Shown in pieces: positions 1-7,889 of a DNA stretch of 64,000 nt. The DNA comes from Lachnospiraceae bacterium. Its GTDB lineage: Bacteria; Bacillota; Clostridia; Lachnospirales; Lachnospiraceae. The stretch's first letter is position 1. Each line of letters opens with the position of its first letter. A program made the position numbers and the translations under genes. Under the pieces are notes generated by a model. That model was not told the origin of the DNA. It saw nothing but the letters and a program-made list of their open reading frames with translations, and did no database searches. Where the stretch lies: NCBI GenBank assembly GCA_910575475.1, contig CAJTGD010000025.1:1-64000 (forward strand), read 5' to 3'.

Positions 1-28
1 AGTTATACCGAAAAGTATCTTATCCCGA
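1..28. repeat. RIT left terminal inverted repeat
   Basis: The 28 bases are the exact reverse complement of 3582-3609. They contain the TTATCCCGA core that is iterated at 71-88 and 117-136, the likely recombinase-binding arm sites. The repeat may continue left of the window. Confidence 0.85.
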
Positions 29-135
29 ATTCTTTAATAAAGCCTTATAAATTGGGCTTTCTCATATAAAAATTCGGGATAAGATTTTCCAACCCGTTGC
101 CAGTGCTCTTCTCAAAAATTCGGGATAAGATTTTT

Positions 136-1182
136 TTATTTCAATCCATACAGACGTTTCAATACAGCATCATCATTGACATCATACGGGGATTTTTCTG
201 CAGAAACTCTTGGAAAATAATCACCCGTTGCCTCTTCCATGGCTTTACGCTTCATCTCTGTGTCAGCATGTGCGTAAATTAAGGTTGTGGAAAGATTTAC
301 ATGCCCAAGCCATTGAGAAAGTGTTGTCAGATCCATCCCATGCTGATACAGATGCATTGCACGGCTATGCCTCCAAATATGCGGGTGGATTTTTTCTGGA
401 ACTTCCGGGCATATCATATGTGCCTTTTTTGCATATCCATTCATAAATGCCCTGATCGTATCATCAGATATTGGACTATATATGCTTTTGCGTATCGTAT
501 AAAATAATGCTTTTGGAGATCGTTCGGCCTCACCTGGATGAAATGCCTGCATATAGTTGTGGTAATGCAATACTGTTTTTTTCATAAGTGGAAGGGAACG
601 GTATTTATCTCCTTTTCCATGCAGCTTTACCTGTGGAGCGTTTCCGAGACGGATATCGCAAATCCTCAGATCTATGACCTCCTGAATCCGGGCAGCTGTA
701 TCATACATTAAAAGCATAAGGAACTGGTCACGTACACCTTTTCTTCTTTTTACATCCGGTTGCTCCAGAAGAACTTTAACAGCATTCTCGCTCAGATAGT
801 CAACCGTTTCTACTTTCACACCTTTTTTAAAAGGGATTGAAAATAAATCCGCCTGATAAACTACAAGGGAAGTGTCCCTCATTACCGCATAGCTGTAAAA
901 AGACCGTAGGCAGTTTAATTTATGGTTTCGTGTTTTTATGCTGCATTTCTGGGTATTTTCTAAAAAATCAAGATACTCCGCAATCATTTCGCCATCTAGT
1001 GTGTCAAATGTGATATCTATCAACCGGATCTGTTTTTGATCTTTTGCGAAATCAAGCAGCTGGTTTAATGCTGTACGGTATGCTTTGACTGTATGACGGC
1101 TGCAGTTCCGCTTCTGCGGCAGATAGTCTGTCAGAAAGTCATGAATCAGTGTGTATAACAGATTTCCATTCATTCTTGCCAT
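136..1182 (-). CDS. Tyrosine recombinase, third gene of RIT trio
   Basis: A 348-aa site-specific recombinase of the phage-integrase family, acting on the element ends. The N-terminal SAM-like core-binding region (about 10-110) is followed by the catalytic domain. Arg I is in TAARIQEVIDL, the HxxR box in HIWRHSRAMH, then GH in WLGHVNL and the nucleophile Tyr in LIYAHAD, so the active site looks complete. Start chosen at the ATG behind GGAGG with seven-base spacing. It overlaps the end of the preceding recombinase gene by 13 bp, implying translational coupling. RIT elements need three different recombinases, but the individual role of this one cannot be read from sequence. Confidence 0.9.
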   Translation of the reverse strand: MARMNGNLLYTLIHDFLTDYLPQKRNCSRHTVKAYRTALNQLLDFAKDQKQIRLIDITFDTLDGEMIAEYLDFLENTQKCSIKTRNHKLNCLRSFYSYAVMRDTSLVVYQADLFSIPFKKGVKVETVDYLSENAVKVLLEQPDVKRRKGVRDQFLMLLMYDTAARIQEVIDLRICDIRLGNAPQVKLHGKGDKYRSLPLMKKTVLHYHNYMQAFHPGEAERSPKALFYTIRKSIYSPISDDTIRAFMNGYAKKAHMICPEVPEKIHPHIWRHSRAMHLYQHGMDLTTLSQWLGHVNLSTTLIYAHADTEMKRKAMEEATGDYFPRVSAEKSPYDVNDDAVLKRLYGLK

Positions 1183-2144
1183 GGTTCCACCTCCGGAATG
1201 ATCTCGGAAAAGGCTTCCCAGTCAATCCCCCTGTTTTTAGATAAGTTTTCAGGGAGGAGATGTACATAGTAAGCAGTCTCCTTCAAAGTATAATGGCCCA
1301 TATAGGCTCTTAAGCGCGGAAGCATGGCATCCAGATCTTTCTGTTCGTCCAGCCAGCGGTTTACATTGGCAGTAGCAAACTGATGACGGAGGCTGTAAAC
1401 CCTTACGGATGGAAGCTGCTCTTTGGGAACGCCTGGATTTACAGTCTGCCAGCATTTCTGGAACTGGCGGTTTAACCATTGGCCATCCAGAGGCCCCTCG
1501 GAAGATCCAGGGAAGAAATACGGATTATCTTCATAGAAAAACTGACGCATCTTATCATAACGTCTGCAGAGCATAAGCATATCATCAGACATGACGACAA
1601 ATCTCTCTTTCTTCTTCTTTGTATTGGTAATGAGGATTTCACCTGTTTGAAAATTAATATTCCTTCTTTTCAATTCCCTTCCCTCCTGCGGACGCAGCCC
1701 ACAGGTGTAGATTAGGCGGAACAACACAGGAAGCATCTGCCGGGTATACGGAATCTTCTTGTCTTCCGGCAATGTATCAATCGCAGAAAACAAGGAAGAT
1801 AATTCGCTATCTGAAAAAATATAGGTTTCTTTTGGCTTGGGATTCCCAAAATAACGGTCTGGCAATACATAAGCCTCCTGTCCGCTGATATTCATATACT
1901 GTGCCAACAGGCGGATGGCAGATGCCCTGCCTTTTATTCCTTTTGTATCGTTACCATCCTTAAGAACCCATGGCATGACTAGGTGTTCTGTAAGCTCCAC
2001 GCAGTCTGGATGCTGCATAGAACAATACTTGTCAAAACTAAGCAGGGTTGCCGCATGTGGTTCCCGTGCATAACCAAGTGCATCCCTGGCATCCAGCATC
2101 CCCTTGATGTATTCGGCAAAACAACTGACGTAATCATGATTCAT
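1170..2144 (-). CDS. Tyrosine recombinase, second gene of RIT trio
   Basis: About 324 aa when started at the ATG (residue 10 of the longer frame, which begins at 2171) behind a GGAGGG site with good spacing. Integrase-family catalytic motifs are present: Arg I in CGLRPQEGREL, the box RVYSLRHQFAT with Arg II, MGHYTL, and Tyr in AYYVHLLPE. It overlaps the upstream recombinase by about 11 bp and the downstream one by 13 bp, the tight nested arrangement expected of a RIT element. The linker between the Arg-II box and GH is longer than usual and carries an Asp/Lys-rich insert. Confidence 0.88.
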   Translation of the reverse strand: MNHDYVSCFAEYIKGMLDARDALGYAREPHAATLLSFDKYCSMQHPDCVELTEHLVMPWVLKDGNDTKGIKGRASAIRLLAQYMNISGQEAYVLPDRYFGNPKPKETYIFSDSELSSLFSAIDTLPEDKKIPYTRQMLPVLFRLIYTCGLRPQEGRELKRRNINFQTGEILITNTKKKKERFVVMSDDMLMLCRRYDKMRQFFYEDNPYFFPGSSEGPLDGQWLNRQFQKCWQTVNPGVPKEQLPSVRVYSLRHQFATANVNRWLDEQKDLDAMLPRLRAYMGHYTLKETAYYVHLLPENLSKNRGIDWEAFSEIIPEVEPWQE

Positions 2145-3396
2145 GGCCGTATCCCTCCAATGTGACTTCAATGCCAGAAAAGTCTAGGGCACATTCTTTC
2201 AAATGATAGCTGTCTAAGGAAATATACTGTTTTGAAGAATCCATACTCCGATGTCCAAGGATCTGTGCAGTTGTTGTAACAGGAACTTCTGCAAGGGTAA
2301 GCTCCTTCCCAAGTGTACGCCTCAGTGCATGGAATCCTTTCCCGTCATGGGCATAGCGTTCGATACCGGCTTTTTTCTGGTAACCTGACCAGAGATGCGT
2401 TAATGCCACTGTTTTGTTGAAGGGCAGATATGGATGCATCGCCCTCAAAAAAATAAATTCAGATGAAGAATCGGGCCTGCCATTCAAAATATATTCTTTT
2501 AAAGCTTCCCCTACATCAGGCAAAAGCGGCAGCACAAGGGGATTTCCGGTTTTCTTTTGAATGAGCCTGATTTCCCCGGCTCTCCAATCAATATCTGTCA
2601 GCTTCAGATGGATGATATCACATCCCCTGAGACCGTTCCTGGCACCGAGAAGAATGATTGCATAATCCCGTTTCCCCATAACCGTTGAACGGTCAATCTG
2701 GGCAACGGTCCTTTGTATTTCATCCTTTGTCAGTGGAGGGAACACCCTCTTTTTCCGTATAACAGGCAGTGACAGGACAAATTCATAAGGGATCTCCAAC
2801 CCCTTCTCCGTATTCAGAAACTGATGGAACTTTTTCAGGAAAAGCTGAAGATCATGCAGGCTGCCTTCTGAGTATTTACCTGCCGCCATTGTCATAAACC
2901 CTGAAAAGCTGTGCGCATTTACATCCAGAGTATTATCTACTCCCTGACATTCCAGCCAGAAAAGATATTGTCTGACAGCCCATTCCATATCTTGCAGTGT
3001 TTTCGGATTAGCCGGCATACTCCAGTTCAGAAATTCCCGAAGCAGTTCTTCATTTGAAATGCTGATATGTTTTTTGGCATGACCGCCTGCTATAACGTGA
3101 GACAGTTCCCCACGGTTATAAAATTCTTGCAGCCTCGAAACAGCCCTTGTCTTGTTCAAATAGTTTTTCCGTACCATTTCTTCCCGCTCGTAACGGTTTT
3201 GTTGCTCCTGCCGGTATTGCGCCAATAATGCCTCATCATATTGAGGGCATTCATGTTCCTGAAAAAAATGAAGGATTGGACGGTAGTTATAGCTGTAATC
3301 TGACCAGACAGTGTGTGGCTGGACACCGTATTCAATTAATTTTTTGCATACCAGAGATATAAGCTCAGATATGTCAGTTACCTTTACCATGTTCAT
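2134..3396 (-). CDS. Tyrosine recombinase, first gene of RIT trio
   Basis: A 420-aa integrase-family recombinase and the first gene of the trio. An N-terminal SAM-like domain (about 115-230) precedes the catalytic domain with Arg I in RNGLRGCDII, HxxR in HALRRTLGK, GH in ILGHRS and Tyr in SKQYISL. The ribosome site GAGGAGG lies two bases before the first ATG and eight before the second, so translation more likely starts at 3390. The gene sits just inside the right inverted repeats, whose iterated cores could let the recombinases control their own promoter. Confidence 0.88.
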   Translation of the reverse strand: MNMVKVTDISELISLVCKKLIEYGVQPHTVWSDYSYNYRPILHFFQEHECPQYDEALLAQYRQEQQNRYEREEMVRKNYLNKTRAVSRLQEFYNRGELSHVIAGGHAKKHISISNEELLREFLNWSMPANPKTLQDMEWAVRQYLFWLECQGVDNTLDVNAHSFSGFMTMAAGKYSEGSLHDLQLFLKKFHQFLNTEKGLEIPYEFVLSLPVIRKKRVFPPLTKDEIQRTVAQIDRSTVMGKRDYAIILLGARNGLRGCDIIHLKLTDIDWRAGEIRLIQKKTGNPLVLPLLPDVGEALKEYILNGRPDSSSEFIFLRAMHPYLPFNKTVALTHLWSGYQKKAGIERYAHDGKGFHALRRTLGKELTLAEVPVTTTAQILGHRSMDSSKQYISLDSYHLKECALDFSGIEVTLEGYGHES

Positions 3397-3581
3397 GGCC
3401 TCCTCATTATAATAGTCAGGCAGTAGCCTGCTGATTAGATTATTGAGGAAATATCCTTCACATGGAAGAACTAAAAAAATATTATCCCGAATTTTCTGCG
3501 CATCCTCTCCACTTATATAGGAAAATATTATCCCGAATTTTGTTTCTACTCGGCTTATATATTAAGGGGATTTTTCAAATA

Positions 3582-3609
3582 TCGGGATAAGATACTTTTC
3601 GGTATAACT
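3582..3609. repeat. RIT right terminal inverted repeat
   Basis: Exact reverse complement of bases 1-28. Two further core copies lie inside at 3481-3495 and 3525-3541. A perfect palindrome of the same core (3614-3633) follows four bases outside the end. Confidence 0.85.
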
Positions 3610-3613
3610 TTTT

Positions 3614-3633
3614 TTATCCCGAATTCGGGATAA
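3614..3633. repeat. 20-bp perfect palindrome beside RIT end
   Basis: A fully self-complementary site made of two TTATCCCGAA half-sites, the same core found in the RIT terminal and subterminal repeats. It is four bases outside the right terminal repeat. It may be a recombinase-binding site or the rejoined core of the element's target; the sequence alone does not decide. Confidence 0.6.
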
Positions 3634-3672
3634 CAAGAGCAAGATTCGCCAGAGTAACTCAAAACTCACTTT

Positions 3673-4111
3673 GTGGTTTTGGATTACTCTGGCAAACTTG
3701 ATGAGGATTTTCCGCTCCCCATGCCCTCGGATATTGCACATCTATCACTATGCAATCTGGTTCCTACTCACATAGTCACAGCATGGCAGCAAAGCCGCCA
3801 TGAGAAAATATCTATTCTAAATTACAGTTGTCGGAAAACACGCCAAAAAAAGAATCATATGGCTAGATGAAAGAGAGGAAAAATCAGAATAATCACATCC
3901 GGTATATGCCCGTTTCGCCATTGTAAAATATGAATCACTTCAAGAGTATGCAAAAAATAAACCTACTAATATCCGAAAACTGGCACTCAGCCAAAAAATA
4001 ACAGCTCTCAGATAACAGCATCACATGCAGATTGTAAAAATATAGCTAATCTTTCTACAAAACGACTGGAAGAACATCCTTTTCATGATATTTCTCCGGC
4101 TGCTTTCTAAT
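3673..4111 (+). pseudogene. Degraded coding remnant, function unknown
   Basis: The 485 bases between the RIT end and the GNAT gene contain no intact gene. Plus-strand translation gives protein-like stretches that jump frame. A 65-aa piece starts at 3673, followed by one containing RIIWLDEREEK, then ARFAIVKYESLQEYAKN, and finally a piece ending LEEHPFHDISPAAF at a stop near 4111. This pattern suggests a frameshifted relic, presumably of the mobile element. I do not recognise the family. Confidence 0.3.
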
Positions 4112-4118
4112 ATACATA

Positions 4119-4703
4119 TCAGAAAAAATTGAAAAGCTGGATATATTTCACATGATCCGTTACAGAATATCTCTCATTAAACGGAATAAATCCATTTTTT
4201 TCATTCTGGTAAAAGTTCAGCAGTTGGGGTTTATCCTCACACTCCAGAAATACAACGCCGCCGCCAATCTCACGCTGTACTCTCTCCAAGACTTCAAATA
4301 CCAAATCCATTAATTCATTTCCACTTAATCTTTTATCTGCATCCAATGCGTAATTTTTTCCAAATTGTGCAATTAGAAACGCTGACACAGTATAACTGCC
4401 CGTTCCAGAATCCAAAACGGCATATCTGCTTATTTTCTTACGTTTTGAATTAGACAGACTTGCATCTCCAATCTCCACAGCCTTATGTGCCAATGCAAAA
4501 ATTGCTTCTATGTAATTATCTTCATTTACCACTAAATAGGTAACTGATAACTTTTTCCTTGCAAAATCATATGCATTTGTCCTTACAAACTTCTGTATCT
4601 CTTCGTTTTTCGGACAACTAAAATCGGAGAGAAGCTCTTTTAGATTTGTCTCTCCGATCGCCTCTGCCATATCCAAAATATTGAACACCTTATATTCGTT
4701 CAT
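4119..4703 (-). CDS. GNAT-family acetyltransferase, toxin-like
   Basis: A 194-aa protein with GNAT fold signals in its second half: FLIAQFGKNYALD in the acetyl-CoA region, then FLECE and FYQNEKNGFIPF near the C-terminus, the FY...GF pattern seen in GNAT toxins that acetylate aminoacyl-tRNA. Its start overlaps the stop of the small upstream gene (TAATG), the two-gene layout of GNAT toxin-antitoxin modules. Function as a toxin is inferred from this layout. The protein could also be an ordinary acetyltransferase carried by the mobile element. Confidence 0.65.
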   Translation of the reverse strand: MNEYKVFNILDMAEAIGETNLKELLSDFSCPKNEEIQKFVRTNAYDFARKKLSVTYLVVNEDNYIEAIFALAHKAVEIGDASLSNSKRKKISRYAVLDSGTGSYTVSAFLIAQFGKNYALDADKRLSGNELMDLVFEVLERVQREIGGGVVFLECEDKPQLLNFYQNEKNGFIPFNERYSVTDHVKYIQLFNFF

Positions 4704-4885
4704 TATCCTGGAAACCTCTTTGTCATAAATTTCTTAATTTCATTTATATCTGTTACCGGCGGCTTAACTGTTATCGATGGCCTTCTCTTCGGCTTGTTCT
4801 CGGATGCTTCAAGAGCATCAATAAAAGCCTCTGCCTTCTTTGGATCATCAATCTTGACCTTCGCAAAAATACTTGATGTAGCCAT
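4703..4885 (-). CDS. Small partner of GNAT protein, antitoxin-like
   Basis: A 60-aa protein starting MATSSIFAKV, chosen because AGGAGGTG lies seven bases before that ATG; the longer 76-aa frame (from 4933) has no comparable ribosome site. It is charged, with an N-terminal strand-like segment, a helix (KKAEAFIDALEAS) and a basic tail ending KKFMTKRFPG. It is translationally coupled to the GNAT gene. Small size, position and coupling suggest an antitoxin that binds the acetyltransferase and represses the operon, but no DNA-binding motif is obvious. Confidence 0.6.
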   Translation of the reverse strand: MATSSIFAKVKIDDPKKAEAFIDALEASENKPKRRPSITVKPPVTDINEIKKFMTKRFPG

Positions 4886-5047
4886 AAAAGCACCTCCTCG
4901 TTTTACTATTTCTCTTTTAGTATATGCTGACAACTATACTAAACTATACTTCATTTACACACAAAAATCTCTTTTTCTTATATTCTACTGTAAGTTATGG
5001 TTATGGTCAACAGCTAAAATCAAATATTCCACCGTAATCCTAATACT

Positions 5048-5563
5048 CTATTGCATGCAAAAGAATATTTGACTCTCGTAGCCATCGTCAAATGTGCATT
5101 TAAGCATACCCATCCGTACATCCCGAAATACATGTCCCTGTCGGGGTGAGCAGACTTCGTTCGATAAAGTATACCTGCCTGGATCGTTGCCTACAGGAAT
5201 AAATGAAAAGGCTTTATTTCAAATATTGTAAATAATCTCCTGCAGAACATTTTCTTCTGCCATCGCCTGTAAACCGTTCATATGTGCCGCCCATGCAAAC
5301 TGATCCGTCTCCTTATCTGGAGCTGGATGTTTTTTCAGAAATCCTTCCATCAAAGTATCCAGCCTTTCATTTGCCTGTTTTTCAACCTCCTGTAAATGTC
5401 GCTCCAGCTTTCCCGTCAACAGCATACTCTGATACCAGCCTTTTTTATGCTCCTTTAAAAATGTCCTTCGCAGCATCCCATATTTCCCAATTGTTACATT
5501 TTCCTCGTTCAAAACAAGATTTGGGAACAGATAATCCCCATTACGATACTATTCCACTTTCAT
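5048..5563 (-). pseudogene. TnpV-family gene with in-frame stop
   Basis: TnpV is a small protein of unknown role in clostridial mobile elements. The frame opens at an ATG at 5563-5561 and hits an amber codon at 5551-5549. It then continues with YRNGDYLFPNL and the family core (IGKYGMLRRTFLKEH, LLTGKLERHLQEVE), ending in EIIYNI at a TGA (5221-5219). Restart at an internal ATG (5512) would give 97 aa lacking the usual N-terminus. In the same frame after the TGA, about 56 more codons read as plausible protein (VGNDPGRYTL, GHVFRDVRMGMLKC) to a TAG at 5048, perhaps a fragment of another gene. It is probably a decaying gene. Confidence 0.6.
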
Positions 5564-5615
5564 CTATGATACCTCTCTCTGTCAATAATTCTTTATTTTC
5601 ACCTTTGCAGTCAAA

Positions 5616-5975
5616 TTAACTCCGATACTTCCGTATACTGTTTACCATGGCTTCCATAGAACTCAGCACGATTTTCCGCTCATTTTTTCGCAAATGCTGT
5701 ATCTGGTAGATGACAGCCTGCAATTCCCGGTCTTCACCTGAGCCCTTACTCTGAACCCCTAAAAGTTCACTTACATCCATACCCAGTATCCTCACAATGC
5801 GCATAAAAATCTCCACAGACATCGCCATCTGTCCGCATTCAATCCGGCTGACTGTGTTGGGGCTAATCTCCGCCTTCTCCGCAAGTGTTTCCTGCGATAA
5901 ATGCTTTTCCTTCCTGCAGTCACGAATGTGATTGCCCAAAATAATCAGCTCTTGGGACATGGCTCGATTCCCCAC
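5616..5975 (-). CDS. XRE-family transcriptional regulator
   Basis: A 119-aa regulator with a classic helix-turn-helix at residues 10-65 (IRDCRKEKHLSQETLAEKAEISPNTVSRIECG). A C-terminal helical tail (ELQAVIYQIQHLRKNERKIVLSSMEA) is probably for dimerisation. It lies between the RepA-type gene and the broken tnpV in the mobile-element remnant and likely controls element genes. Two starts are possible: GTG at 5975 behind AGGGGG, or ATG five codons later. The target operator was not identified. Confidence 0.8.
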   Translation of the reverse strand: MGNRAMSQELIILGNHIRDCRKEKHLSQETLAEKAEISPNTVSRIECGQMAMSVEIFMRIVRILGMDVSELLGVQSKGSGEDRELQAVIYQIQHLRKNERKIVLSSMEAMVNSIRKYRS

Positions 5976-6070
5976 AACACAATCCCCCTGTCTATTCAGT
6001 TTTAATTTTCATTTTCTCCTGCACATCATATTCTGTCATGTATGTCTTATTCCACCGCTTGATTTTACCT

Positions 6071-7096
6071 TTATGGTACACCATACATATCATGATTTAC
6101 CTCTGCCCGATAATAACTGCTGATTGTTGAAGGGGCATTAAACAGGCATGTCAGCAGATATGCCTTGATGTTATGTATTTTTGTTGTATTTCTGTTCAGA
6201 CATTCCAATACATACTGGATATGGCTGTATCCAATCTTCAGCAGCTTGCCCTTGACAAACTGGTATGGATATTCTACCCCTGCAATGTTAATTGTATCCC
6301 GCTCTATGCCAACTATTTCTGCCAACAATTCCAACATTTCGTCAATATACTCCTTATCTCCCAGACAACAGCCCGCCACCAACGAATCATATTCAATGTT
6401 GTTTTTGATAATACCTGTATATGCTTCAATGACATCTATCCTATCCACCTTCCCAGACACACCTTTCGATACATCGTCTGATGCGTTTTCCTGCTTTATA
6501 GCTGGCGGATTATTAGATGGATTGATAAGATTAGTCTCACTATAATCAGTATAACTATAATCAGTATTAATTAGGTCGGATTCCCAGAAGTCCTGACCTC
6601 GGTTTCCCAGAACCCCAGACTTCGGTTTTTCGGAGGTCTTGACTTCGGCGTTTCCATACTCAGGACTTCGTATGACGTCAGCTGCACTTGGCGGTGTTTC
6701 TGCATCGCTCCCACTCTCCGGGTCTCTCTTGATCAGAAAACTTTTGACATAGATAATCGCAGGTTTCCCAAGTCCCCTCTTTACACGTTCTATCAGGCCA
6801 ATCCCTTTGTCAGAATCCAATTCAGCAAGGATCTTCACACCCTTGTCTTTGCCGCAGTTTAAATACTCCATAACTTGCTCCAGCGTAAAGATAATATATA
6901 CCCGGTCATCCTTGTCAATCCACCGATTTTTTACAGACAATGCCATCCGGTCAAGCATTAATCCATACAGAATTTTTGCATCACTGGACAAGCCCCGGAA
7001 GTAATTATCTGTAAATAACAGTTTTGGAATCCGATAAAATGCAAACTGCTCTGCTTCATATCCATGAAAATACTCAAATTCTACTTCCTGCTTCAA
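6071..7096 (-). CDS. RepA-type replication initiator
   Basis: A 341-aa protein of the RepA N-terminal family (winged-helix initiator of Firmicutes plasmids and integrative elements). Residues 15-120 carry the typical start FYRIPKLLFTDNYFRGLSSDAKILYGLMLDRM and an IIFTLEQVMEYLNCGKDK segment. The C-terminal third (about 215-335) matches the DUF6017-like region ending AEVNHDMYG. A low-complexity Asn/Ser/Tyr linker separates the two. The start is TTG at 7096 behind GAGGGGG. No ParA/ParB genes follow, so the element is incomplete. The gene looks intact and could drive circular-form replication of a related element. Confidence 0.82.
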   Translation of the reverse strand: MKQEVEFEYFHGYEAEQFAFYRIPKLLFTDNYFRGLSSDAKILYGLMLDRMALSVKNRWIDKDDRVYIIFTLEQVMEYLNCGKDKGVKILAELDSDKGIGLIERVKRGLGKPAIIYVKSFLIKRDPESGSDAETPPSAADVIRSPEYGNAEVKTSEKPKSGVLGNRGQDFWESDLINTDYSYTDYSETNLINPSNNPPAIKQENASDDVSKGVSGKVDRIDVIEAYTGIIKNNIEYDSLVAGCCLGDKEYIDEMLELLAEIVGIERDTINIAGVEYPYQFVKGKLLKIGYSHIQYVLECLNRNTTKIHNIKAYLLTCLFNAPSTISSYYRAEVNHDMYGVP

Positions 7097-7211
7097 TGCT
7101 TAGACCCCCTCTCTGGACTTTCCAGTACTTTATCAAACACTTGATCAGACATGCTGTCTGTAACATTTTTCTGAATATTATGAAACAAAATATCTCCATC
7201 CCTACTATGGT

Positions 7212-7679
7212 TTAATCCCTTGCTCCAAACATAGAGTGCAGCTTATGATTATATACTGCATATTCTGGGTAGCGAATCTGTATTGCCTGCCAAAAATACG
7301 GTGCATAAGAAAAGCAAAATAATTCTTCCACTGTATACTCCTTACATTCCTGAAGACATTCTTCCGCATCCTCATAATCCAGAACACTTGGCGTACCATT
7401 ACAATACAAATTAAATGCCATCCTGACCACCCTTGCACTTCCGCTGGTCTGCCATCCCTCATGCAGACACTCCGTCTTTACACCGCCTGTCTTAAAATCG
7501 TAAATACTATTGATATTTCTTCTGGTATCATCACTAATACCGAGACAATAACAAAGTGCTTTATGGTAAACATCCTGATTTCTGGCTTCTTTTAATTTTT
7601 CATAATAAAATCTCTCATGTGCGTCACTGATAAAAACAATATTCTCTCTTTTGCCTTCATTTAATTCTTTCTTACTCAT
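7212..7679 (-). CDS. DUF6075 family protein
   Basis: A 155-aa protein when started at the ATG with GGAGG eight bases upstream; the longer frame would begin inside that ribosome site. Recognisable family features are FISDAHERFYYEKL near the start, LGISDDTRRNI, the central HEGWQTSGSARVVRMAFNLY and APYFWQAIQIRYPEY near the end. DUF6075 proteins accompany RepA and TnpV in clostridial integrative elements. Their function is unknown and no catalytic motif is evident. It is the gene nearest lysS and so marks the edge of the element remnant. Confidence 0.7.
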   Translation of the reverse strand: MSKKELNEGKRENIVFISDAHERFYYEKLKEARNQDVYHKALCYCLGISDDTRRNINSIYDFKTGGVKTECLHEGWQTSGSARVVRMAFNLYCNGTPSVLDYEDAEECLQECKEYTVEELFCFSYAPYFWQAIQIRYPEYAVYNHKLHSMFGARD

Positions 7680-7716
7680 GTTCCTGTCCTCCAAATCTTA
7701 ATTTTTATGACCATAA

Positions 7717-7762
7717 CAAAAGGACACTTCCCTAAAATTTTCTTTTAGAAAAATGTCCTTAT
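7717..7762. terminator. Imperfect hairpin between DUF6075 and lysS
   Basis: An imperfect 18-bp stem (AAGGACA... paired with ...TGTCCTT) with a short AT loop lies in the gap between lysS and the element remnant. It may end transcription or mark an element boundary. The same gap holds a 9-bp direct repeat (TTGTCGTAC at 7838-7846 and 7849-7857). Confidence 0.4.
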
Positions 7763-7889
7763 CGTACAAAATATTAACTTGAACTGACATGAGTTTAATT
7801 TAAAATCATTTATTTTAACCCGTTAAGAGAGTTTATTTTGTCGTACTCTTGTCGTACCATACTAGCTTTAAGTCCGCAAACCCTTGACT

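Larger units (their letters stand above)
1..3609 (-). mobile_element. Recombinase-in-trio (RIT) element
   Basis: Three tyrosine recombinase genes, each overlapping the next, lie between perfect 28-bp inverted repeats (1-28 and 3582-3609, core TATCCCGA/TCGGGATA followed by AGATACTTTTCGG). Inside each end the TTATCCCGAATT core is repeated: 71-88 and 117-136 on the left, 3481-3495 and 3525-3541 on the right. This arrangement is that of RIT elements, which carry three dissimilar integrases in series and no cargo. The left repeat starts at the first base of the window, so it may extend further out. A separate 20-bp perfect palindrome of the same core lies just outside the right end (3614-3633) and could be a target or binding site. 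Confidence 0.88.

Noticed and set aside
1-3609. Tn554-like transposon
   Set aside because: Tn554 has two tyrosine recombinases plus an unrelated TnpC and no terminal inverted repeats. Here all three genes are tyrosine recombinases and the ends are inverted repeats, which fits RIT elements.
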